From the NCBI GenBank assembly GCA_002478545.1, contig DLOY01000004.1, positions 22,240 through 29,562 of the forward strand: a stretch of 7,323 nucleotides of DNA, written 5' to 3'. The DNA is from Micrococcales bacterium UBA7472. GTDB lineage: Bacteria > Actinomycetota > Actinomycetes > Actinomycetales > Microbacteriaceae. A program made the translations under genes and the position numbers. The notes below the pieces were generated by a model that was not told the DNA's origin, made no database searches, and was given only the letters and a program-made list of their open reading frames with translations. Numbering within the stretch: position 1 is the first letter of the stretch; every line of letters starts with the position of its first letter. Shown piece after piece: positions 1 through 4,625 of the stretch.

Positions 1-1070
1 TTGCAGAGCTAGCGCGCAAGCACAAAATCACTCACGTCATGAATGCCGTTGAGCCCAAGTTTGTGCAGAGCATCTTTGAGGGTGCTCTGGAAGCAGGCGC
101 AAACTACATGGACATGGCCATGAGCCTGAGTCACCCGCACCCAACTGATCCGTTCAATACTCCGGCGGAAAAGCTTGGCGATTGGCAGTATGACCGAAAC
201 CAGTTGTTTCAAGAAAAGGGCCTTTTGGCGCTGATTGGAACCGGTGCAGAGCCAGGTATATCCAACATTTTCGCTCGCTACGCGCAAGATCATCTTTTTG
301 ATGAGGTAGACGAGTTCAAGATCATGGATGGTGGCAACCTGGTCGTGAGAAACGACGCTGGTGAGGAGATCTTTGCGCCTTCGTTCTCGATTTGGACGGT
401 GATTGAAGAGTGCCTCAACCCACCGCTGCTATGGGAGAAGGACAGGGGCTGGTTCACCACAAAGCCGTTCAGCGAACCTGAAGTGTTTGAATTTCCAGGC
501 GGAATTGGCCCGGTTGAGTGCGTCAACGTTGAGCACGAAGAGGTAAACATGCTTCCCCGCACCCTCAAGGCCAACCGCGTGGCATTCAAGTACGGGCTTG
601 GAACTGAGTTCATAAATGTGCTGCAAACCTTGCACGCACTTGGCCTTGACTCGGTCAACCCAGTCTCGGTTCGAAGCAAAGACGGTCGAGTCAGCGTCGC
701 ACCCAGAGATGTTGTGGCCGCAGTGTTGCCAGATCCAGCTTCCCTTGCCGATCGAATGACCGGTAAGACCTGTGCTGGCACCCTCGTGACCGGTAAAGGC
801 AAAGATGGCTCACCACGTGCCACTTACCTTTACCACGTTTGTGACACTGAGTGGACGAATGCAAATTACGGCTCTCAAGCCGTGGTTTGGCAAACTGCCC
901 TGGTTCCAGTCATCTCCCTTGAACTTCTAGCCACAGGTATTTGGTCGGGATCGGGAGTCATGGGTCCTGAGGAGTTTGATGCCAAGCCGTTCCTAGATCT
1001 ACTCAGGGATGAATATGGTCAGCCGTGGGGCATGGACGATCGCGATCCAAATAACCCAGGCAAGCTATAG
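1..1070 (+). CDS. Saccharopine dehydrogenase family oxidoreductase, 5' end outside window
   Basis: The reading frame is open from the first complete codon (position 3) to the TAG at 1068-1070, so the gene starts upstream of the window; the ATG at 39 is an internal methionine. About 355 residues are visible, and the N-terminal Rossmann nucleotide-binding part is mostly missing. What remains fits the COG1748 family: an acidic-aromatic stretch after the first domain, the family motif GTGAEPG (fragment residues 79-85), EHEE near residues 177-180, and the C-terminal block with LPDPASL, TGKTCAGT and GPEEFDAKPFL. Relatives include saccharopine reductases, lysine 6-dehydrogenase and carboxynorspermidine dehydrogenase, which act as cytosolic NAD(P)-dependent enzymes on amino-acid or polyamine intermediates. 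The C-terminal half resembles carboxynorspermidine dehydrogenase, but that enzyme has GFDPG where this has GAEPG. I therefore leave the substrate open. Family assignment is firm; the reaction is not. Confidence 0.88.
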   Translation, partial: AELARKHKITHVMNAVEPKFVQSIFEGALEAGANYMDMAMSLSHPHPTDPFNTPAEKLGDWQYDRNQLFQEKGLLALIGTGAEPGISNIFARYAQDHLFDEVDEFKIMDGGNLVVRNDAGEEIFAPSFSIWTVIEECLNPPLLWEKDRGWFTTKPFSEPEVFEFPGGIGPVECVNVEHEEVNMLPRTLKANRVAFKYGLGTEFINVLQTLHALGLDSVNPVSVRSKDGRVSVAPRDVVAAVLPDPASLADRMTGKTCAGTLVTGKGKDGSPRATYLYHVCDTEWTNANYGSQAVVWQTALVPVISLELLATGIWSGSGVMGPEEFDAKPFLDLLRDEYGQPWGMDDRDPNNPGKL

Positions 1071-1080
1071 GCAACTGATT

Positions 1081-1119
1081 CCAACAGCCGTCGACTGACA
1101 AAAGGTAGACGGCTGTTGG
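1081..1119. terminator. Hairpin terminator between convergent genes
   Basis: A perfect 12-bp inverted repeat, CCAACAGCCGTC at 1081-1092 and GACGGCTGTTGG at 1108-1119, encloses a 15-nt loop. It starts 10 bases after the stop of the oxidoreductase gene and lies 10 bases beyond the stop of the minus-strand gene, so it can serve both. The plus-strand tail is a weak U-tract (TATTTC) and the minus-strand side has none. The stem is clear; efficiency as a terminator is inferred from position. Confidence 0.8.
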
Positions 1120-1129
1120 TATTTCAAGC

Positions 1130-1570
1130 TCAGCCCTCAATAAGCAGGCCAAAGTTTGCGTTCTTAGCTATGAATCGAAAGACCAGCACGGTACGCAGAT
1201 TTCCCTCGCGGTCCGGCGCTATAGCGGTTTCAAAGGGGGTGGAATCGAGAGAAACCTCACCCACAAAGATCCAGGACTTTGCATCCACTCGCTTGAACAG
1301 CAAAAGGTCTTTACCGGACAGCAAAGCCTTGTTACCTCGGATAAGTGTTTGATCGCCGACCTGACCTTCACCTGTGTAGCGATAAATCGCTCCCACAACT
1401 GCATCGTTTTCGTCATAGCCGAATCGAGTTCCAGATGGCGGGTCCGAGAAAATAAGTACCTGTCCCGCTCGGGTGGGAGCAATGCCCGCTCTTGGGTTAC
1501 CACCAAGGTTGCGATGCAAATCAAGTTTTAGGTAACTGCGGCCAATTTGGAGATTCAACTCTTCAAGCAC
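1130..1570 (-). CDS. Small protein resembling the ScoMcrA N-terminal head domain, no nuclease domain
   Basis: A 146-residue soluble protein read from a GTG start. Conserved-looking blocks in order are GGNPRAGIAP (23-32), VLIFSDP (38-44), YTGEGQVGDQ (65-74), RGNKAL (78-83), FVGEV (102-106) and a closing strand RTVLVFRF (126-133). From memory these match the head domain at the N-terminus of ScoMcrA-like HNH endonucleases, which cut methylated or phosphorothioated DNA, and of related HNH proteins. Here the protein ends after that domain, with no HNH, SRA or sulfur-binding part, and no such gene is nearby. The start is uncertain: GTG 1570 has no good ribosome binding site, while TTG 1558 sits 9 bases after AAAGGTG and would give a protein beginning just before the domain. 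It converges on the oxidoreductase gene. The role is unknown; a free modified-DNA-binding or regulatory module is speculation. The gene itself looks real; the domain call is moderate. Confidence 0.62.
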   Translation of the reverse strand: MLEELNLQIGRSYLKLDLHRNLGGNPRAGIAPTRAGQVLIFSDPPSGTRFGYDENDAVVGAIYRYTGEGQVGDQTLIRGNKALLSGKDLLLFKRVDAKSWIFVGEVSLDSTPFETAIAPDREGNLRTVLVFRFIAKNANFGLLIEG

Positions 1571-1600
1571 CTTTGATTCGAGATTTTTATGCTCCTGATA

Positions 1601-1613
1601 GGCCTCTAGCTCA
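1601..1613 (+). repeat. 13-bp copy of the 5' end of tRNA-Lys
   Basis: GGCCTCTAGCTCA here is identical to 1711-1723, which are bases 2-14 of the tRNA-Lys gene (acceptor 5' strand plus start of the D arm). The two copies are exactly 110 bp apart in the same orientation. Identity ends sharply at both edges. The copy lies just upstream of the minus-strand ScoMcrA-head-like gene, and the in-frame stop that closes that gene's upstream frame (1618-1616) lies next to it. Confidence 0.75.
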
Positions 1614-1691
1614 CTCTAGGCAATGTCTCAGAAACTATGGCCAAAAGCACGCAAGTTCCACCATGAAAAACATTATCTTCGACCACGCTGT

Positions 1692-1697
1692 TACACT
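1692..1697 (+). promoter_or_regulatory. Possible -10 box of tRNA-Lys
   Basis: TACACT fits the TANNNT form common in actinobacteria and lies 12 bases before the mature tRNA 5' end, which would give a leader of about 5-6 nt. I see no convincing -35 element, so this is a weak call. Confidence 0.3.
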
Positions 1698-1709
1698 TCT
1701 CACTCGTTA

Positions 1710-1783
1710 GGGCCTCTAGCTCAGTTGGTTAGAGCAACGGACTTTTAATCCGTGGGTCGTGGGTTCGAGCCCCACGGGGCCTA
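1710..1783 (+). tRNA. tRNA-Lys, anticodon TTT
   Basis: The full cloverleaf can be folded by eye. Acceptor GGGCCTC (1710-1716) pairs with GGGGCCT (1776-1782), with two G-U pairs; D stem GCTC/GAGC (1719-1722/1732-1735); anticodon stem ACGGA/TCCGT (1737-1741/1749-1753) around loop CTTTTAA with TTT at 1744-1746; five-base variable region GGGTC; T stem GTGGG/CCCAC around TTCGAGC. The discriminator is A1783 and CCA is not encoded, so the CCA-adding enzyme is needed. It decodes lysine codons AAA and, by wobble, AAG. Confidence 0.97.
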
Positions 1784-1805
1784 CTTTTGGATCGACAAAG
1801 GTGTG

Positions 1806-1812
1806 AAGGGGG
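1806..1812 (+). promoter_or_regulatory. Shine-Dalgarno site that fixes the start of the YciI-like gene
   Basis: AAGGGGG ends five bases before GTG 1818. It decides for this start over upstream GTG codons in the same frame, one of which (1752) lies inside the tRNA. Confidence 0.75.
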
Positions 1813-1817
1813 TCATT

Positions 1818-2162
1818 GTGCCCAGATACCTGATTTCCTTCAACGATGGCGACATGCAAGTTCAAGACCACGAGTGGGAACAAGTTGCCGAAGAGTCCCA
1901 CGAGGTTGTCCGCGAGGCAAAGGCCGCAGGAGTTTGGATCTTCGGTGGCGGATTTCACACCTATGACCCGGTGGTGGTAACTGAAGATGGTTCGGTTACT
2001 CACGGCCCCATAACCAAGAGCGATGTGGTACTCGGCGGTTTCTCAGTTCTTGAGGTAAAGGATTCCGAGGAGGCCTACTACTGGGCAGCAAAGATTGCAA
2101 AGAGCTGTCGATGCCCTCAGGAGGTCAGAGAGTTTATCGATGACCCCGAGTCGGTCAACTGA
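1818..2162 (+). CDS. YciI/DGPF-domain protein
   Basis: A 114-residue protein of the YCII-related family (COG3795 type), which has the dimeric alpha+beta ferredoxin-like fold. Family marks are the first strand RYLISFNDGD (3-12), the AKAAGVWIFGGG turn (35-45), DGSVTHGP (58-64), the LGGFSVLEV strand (72-80) and the C-terminal WAAKI..SCRCPQEVREF (89-106). Members are small cytosolic proteins, some with hydrolase or dehalogenase-like activity and some fused to sigma factors; no reaction can be assigned from sequence. The GTG start is supported by a strong ribosome binding site. It begins 34 bases after the tRNA with no terminator seen, so it may be read from the tRNA promoter and released by tRNA 3' processing. 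The acetyltransferase follows after 32 bases. Confidence 0.88.
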   Translation: MPRYLISFNDGDMQVQDHEWEQVAEESHEVVREAKAAGVWIFGGGFHTYDPVVVTEDGSVTHGPITKSDVVLGGFSVLEVKDSEEAYYWAAKIAKSCRCPQEVREFIDDPESVN

Positions 2163-2182
2163 TTGATACGCCCCGTGCAATC

Positions 2183-2188
2183 TAGGAT
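2183..2188 (+). promoter_or_regulatory. Candidate -10 box for leaderless GNAT transcript
   Basis: TAGGAT is followed by exactly six bases and then GTG 2195, so a transcript starting at the usual distance would begin at the start codon. AGGA inside the same box could instead act as a ribosome binding site 7 bases from the start, so the two readings compete. Confidence 0.35.
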
Positions 2189-2194
2189 TCAGCC

Positions 2195-2731
2195 GTGATC
2201 TACCCCCTCAGCACGCAGCGCTTGAGCATCAGGCCGCTGGCGCTTTCAGATCTTGAGGCGTTTGTCAGCTATCGACAAGATCCAGATGTAGCTAGGTATC
2301 AGAGCTGGGAAACCAGCTTTTCGCATGAGCAAGGCAAGACCCTTATCCAATCGCAGGATGGGATTGAACTCCCTGCACCCGGCGAGTGGCTGCAGCTTGC
2401 GGTTCACGAACTTTCCACCGGTCAACTTGTGGGCGATGTCGCTCTTCACCAACTGGCAGCCCCGAGAGAGTTCGAAATTGGATTCACTCTTGCTACTGCT
2501 CATCAAGGCAAGGGTTATGCCTTTGAGTCAACATCAAGACTTCTCGAGTTTCTAATCAACGAGATCTGGGCGACCAAGGTCATTGCAACCCCTGACAGCC
2601 GAAACGCGAAATCAATTTCGCTATTGAGCAAGCTTGGATTCACTCGGAACAGCAGTAAATGCTGGGTTGAGGAATTCAAGGGTGAGACAGTGACAGTCGA
2701 ATACTTCGAACTGGAGAGTCCTAAAGCCTGA
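2195..2731 (+). CDS. GNAT family N-acetyltransferase (RimJ/RimL-like)
   Basis: A 178-residue single-domain acetyltransferase that would move an acetyl group from acetyl-CoA to an amine. The opening TQRLSIRPLALSDLEAF (7-23) is the usual start of the Acetyltransf_3 group; the acetyl-CoA pyrophosphate loop is HQGKGYA (103-109), fitting the Q/R-x-x-G-x-G/A rule; NAKSISLLSKLGF (137-149) is the typical later motif. Length is normal for the family. Homologs include ribosomal-protein N-acetyltransferases and many that modify small amines or antibiotics, so the substrate cannot be named. It lies 32 bases after the YciI-like gene in the same direction and converges on the FKBP gene with only 6 bases between the two stops. 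Confidence 0.9.
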   Translation: MIYPLSTQRLSIRPLALSDLEAFVSYRQDPDVARYQSWETSFSHEQGKTLIQSQDGIELPAPGEWLQLAVHELSTGQLVGDVALHQLAAPREFEIGFTLATAHQGKGYAFESTSRLLEFLINEIWATKVIATPDSRNAKSISLLSKLGFTRNSSKCWVEEFKGETVTVEYFELESPKA

Positions 2732-2737
2732 CCTCGG

Positions 2738-3106
2738 TTAGTTCACGCCCAAAAGGTCAATCACGAATACGAGCGTTCTTCCAGACAGCGCGTGACCAGC
2801 ACCTGCAGGACCGTAAGCCATTTCAGGCGGACAAATCAGCATTCTTCGTCCGCCAACCTTCATGCCGGGGATACCCTCTTGCCAGCCCTTGATAAGGCGC
2901 TGAAGCGGGAAAGTGATTGACTCTTCGCGACTCCAGGAGGAGTCGAACTCCTCACCTGATTCGTAGTCAACGCCCAGGTAGTGAACCTCAACGGTTGAGC
3001 CGACCGGGGCCTCAGCTCCGTCACCAACAACGATGTCTTTGATGGTTAGGGTCTTTGGAGCTGGCTCCATCATTGGTTCTACTTCAGGGCGTTCAAGATT
3101 AGTCAT
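2738..3106 (-). CDS. FKBP-type peptidyl-prolyl cis-trans isomerase
   Basis: A 122-residue single FKBP domain after a short acidic, proline-rich N-terminus, with no signal peptide, so it is probably cytosolic. It speeds cis-trans isomerisation of X-Pro bonds. Visible active-site residues are Y43, F54-D55, W75 in LIKGWQEGIPGMKVGGRR, Y98 in MAYGPAG and F114. The last hairpin reads HALSGRTLVF instead of the common IPPNATLVF; I recall similar forms in actinobacterial FKBPs, so it is not a defect. The ATG at 3106 has no good ribosome binding site. The gene is 23 bases behind dedA on the same strand and may be co-transcribed, or made from its own leaderless transcript. It converges with the GNAT gene. 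Confidence 0.93.
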   Translation of the reverse strand: MTNLERPEVEPMMEPAPKTLTIKDIVVGDGAEAPVGSTVEVHYLGVDYESGEEFDSSWSREESITFPLQRLIKGWQEGIPGMKVGGRRMLICPPEMAYGPAGAGHALSGRTLVFVIDLLGVN

Positions 3107-3112
3107 ACCGAA

Positions 3113-3118
3113 AGTATG
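3113..3118 (-). promoter_or_regulatory. Weak candidate -10 box before the FKBP gene
   Basis: On the minus strand CATACT lies six bases before ATG 3106. It matches TATAAT at four of six positions, and no -35 is seen. It is listed because its spacing equals that of three other genes here that also lack a clear ribosome binding site. Confidence 0.25.
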
Positions 3119-3129
3119 CCGAAGAATCG

Positions 3130-3744
3130 CTAAGACCGTTTGAAAAGGATCGCTTTTACCAAGTTGAACCCAAGGTACAAAAGGACACCGGCTACTAAGG
3201 CATAGATGATGTAGTCGAGGATTTGCGCAAACTCTTCACCCTGAGCCCAGTTCTCACCAAGGTTGTAGCCGATGGTTATCCAAAGGGTGTTCCAAATCAC
3301 AATTCCAATCCCACTGAAGAGATAGAACTTGGCCGCGCCCATTTTCACCAGCCCTGCCGGAATACTGACAAGGGATCTAATGATGGGGAACATTCGGCCA
3401 AAGAGTACGAGTGGACCGCCAAATTTCTCAAACCACTTCATGGTTTTTTGAAAGTCCTTTACTGGTAGACCGACGTACTTGCCAAATTTGGCGATGATTC
3501 CCTCGAGTCGCTCTTGAGTGAAGAAATAACCCACCAGGTAGAGAAGGGTCGCACCAATAAGCGAACCCACACTGGTTGCAATGACTGCCTCAACAAAACC
3601 GAAGCTCCCCAGCCCAACATTGAACCCGGTGAGCAACAAGATGGCTTCGCTCGGAATTGGTGGGACTACAACCTCGATGGCGATCAGGAGTGCAGCACCA
3701 ATCAGACCAATCTGGTTGATAACGGAAATAGCTAACTCGATCAC
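3130..3744 (-). CDS. DedA family membrane protein
   Basis: A 204-residue integral membrane protein of the DedA/VTT (SNARE-associated) family. Key residues are E24 with PPIPSEAIL (28-36), the glycine-rich GSLIGATLLYLVGY helix (60-73), and the family signature FGRMFPIIRSLVSIPAG (115-131) with R117 and R123, followed by KM and WN (151-152). Hydrophobic helices lie near 10-42, 50-73, 112-130, 140-162 and 178-200. DedA proteins are needed for membrane and proton-motive-force homeostasis, and some flip phospholipids or undecaprenyl phosphate. The start is GTG at 3744 with TAGGGT six bases upstream. It lies between the hydrolase gene (50 bases upstream) and the FKBP gene (23 bases downstream), all in one direction. 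Confidence 0.93.
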   Translation of the reverse strand: MIELAISVINQIGLIGAALLIAIEVVVPPIPSEAILLLTGFNVGLGSFGFVEAVIATSVGSLIGATLLYLVGYFFTQERLEGIIAKFGKYVGLPVKDFQKTMKWFEKFGGPLVLFGRMFPIIRSLVSIPAGLVKMGAAKFYLFSGIGIVIWNTLWITIGYNLGENWAQGEEFAQILDYIIYALVAGVLLYLGFNLVKAILFKRS

Positions 3745-3750
3745 CCTAGA

Positions 3751-3756
3751 ACCCTA
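3751..3756 (-). promoter_or_regulatory. Candidate -10 box for leaderless dedA transcript
   Basis: On the minus strand TAGGGT (TANNNT form) is followed by six bases and GTG 3744. The bases between form no good Shine-Dalgarno site. No clear -35 is present. Confidence 0.35.
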
Positions 3757-3794
3757 CCCAGCACGCCTTGGATTACTGCTTTGAATCGCCTGGT

Positions 3795-4508
3795 TCAGTT
3801 GCTCGGCGTTGCTGCTGCGATCAGAGCCTCAAATAAACGAAGGTCATCCAAAGTTTGCTCTGGATGCCACTGCACCGCCATGCCAAATGGATGATTCTCA
3901 AGCTCGACAGCCTGAACGATGCCATCAGGTGAATAGGCAACGACCTGCAGGTCGCCACCGGGCTCATCGATCGCCTGATGGTGGTACAGCGCTGCGTTTT
4001 CCACCTGCTCGCCGACTATACGATGCAGCAGTGACCCCTCTCGCACCGAAATCGGCATGTGTGCGAAGTTGCCCCCACCGGGTTGATAGCGGTTATCGCC
4101 AATCAAATCTGGCAGGTGCTGAATCAAGGTGCCACCGCGATTGACATTCAGCATCTGAGCCCCACGACAAATGCCGAGAAAGGGCAACTTCATTTGAATT
4201 GCGGCTGAAATCAATTCGTCTTCAAGTAGGTCTCGGAGCTGGTCCGGTTTCTCGGCCATTTCGTGGGGCTGATGGCCGTATCGACTCGCCTCGACATCAC
4301 GACCTCCAGTCACGATCAATCCATCGAGACCACTCAGTAGATTTCTTGCACCCTCACCATCGACTTCTTGTGGAGGCAGTATCACCGCCAGGCCACCGGC
4401 CCGGGTCACGCCCTCTAAGTAGTAGGCGGGGAGCATGGCCATCTCGGTGTCCCAGACTCCAGTCTGACCGCGTTGACGATAGCTAGTTAGTCCAATCACA
4501 GGCTTCAT
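3795..4508 (-). CDS. Class I glutamine amidotransferase-like hydrolase (gamma-Glu-GABA hydrolase family)
   Basis: A 237-residue protein of the peptidase C26 family, whose best-known member PuuD hydrolyses gamma-glutamyl-GABA in putrescine breakdown. The catalytic triad is visible: nucleophile C114 in LGICRGAQMLNV, H215 and E217 in QWHPEQ. The family block TGGRDVEASRYG (67-78) and N-terminal KPVIGLTSYR (2-11) also fit. No signal peptide is present, so it is cytosolic. None of the other putrescine-pathway genes (puuA, puuB, puuC) is in view, so the exact substrate is open and I do not assign puuD. The ATG at 4508 has no strong ribosome binding site but has TAGTTT six bases upstream. It is divergent from mgtE. 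Confidence 0.9.
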   Translation of the reverse strand: MKPVIGLTSYRQRGQTGVWDTEMAMLPAYYLEGVTRAGGLAVILPPQEVDGEGARNLLSGLDGLIVTGGRDVEASRYGHQPHEMAEKPDQLRDLLEDELISAAIQMKLPFLGICRGAQMLNVNRGGTLIQHLPDLIGDNRYQPGGGNFAHMPISVREGSLLHRIVGEQVENAALYHHQAIDEPGGDLQVVAYSPDGIVQAVELENHPFGMAVQWHPEQTLDDLRLFEALIAAATPSN

Positions 4509-4514
4509 AGCTTC

Positions 4515-4520
4515 AAACTA
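4515..4520 (-). promoter_or_regulatory. Candidate -10 box for leaderless hydrolase transcript
   Basis: On the minus strand TAGTTT is followed by GAAGCT and then ATG 4508, the six-base spacing expected for a transcript beginning at the start codon. A recognisable -35 is absent. Confidence 0.4.
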
Positions 4521-4534
4521 CCGCCGCAACTTTG

Positions 4535-4576
4535 AATACTGGGTAAACGCAAAAGTATTTCTAGCTTTGCAGTATT
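4535..4576. repeat. Three copies of AGTATT/AATACT in the divergent hydrolase/mgtE intergenic region
   Basis: AATACT at 4535-4540 and AGTATT at 4554-4559 form an inverted repeat with a 13-base spacer; a third AGTATT is at 4571-4576. The spacing between copies is 19 and 17 bases, close to two helical turns. CAGTA/TACTG (4570-4574/4580-4584) also makes a short hairpin. The position would suit a regulator acting on either gene, but such short words can arise by chance. Confidence 0.3.
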
Positions 4577-4625
4577 GGTTACTGGCAGACTTATCGGGTA
4601 AATCTCTGACCTTGGGCGGTGAGCC

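Noticed and set aside
290..823. 177-aa minus-strand frame
   Set aside because: It is antiparallel to the clearly conserved oxidoreductase, is rich in Ser, Pro, Thr and Arg, and has no recognisable motif.
1..1783. Functional link between tRNA-Lys and a lysine-type dehydrogenase
   Set aside because: The oxidoreductase's substrate is unknown, and a terminator plus an opposite-strand gene lie between the two. The proximity looks coincidental.
1752..1817. Upstream start for the YciI-like gene at GTG 1752, adding 22 residues
   Set aside because: This start lies within the tRNA-Lys gene, and the added residues (GRGFEPHGAYFW...) are translated tRNA. GTG 1818 has the ribosome binding site and begins at the family's usual first strand.
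2729..2759. Inverted repeat TGACCT/AGGTCA at the GNAT-FKBP junction as a terminator
   Set aside because: Only six base pairs with a 19-base loop, partly inside the FKBP gene and with no U-tract. I cannot support a terminator there.
3795..4508. Assigning puuD and a putrescine degradation pathway
   Set aside because: The catalytic triad fits the family, but no other pathway gene is present and the family is broad.
4509..4625. M-box (Mg2+) riboswitch ahead of mgtE
   Set aside because: The whole intergenic region is 117 bases and shows no multi-helix structure; only a 5-bp hairpin is visible. An M-box needs a longer leader.
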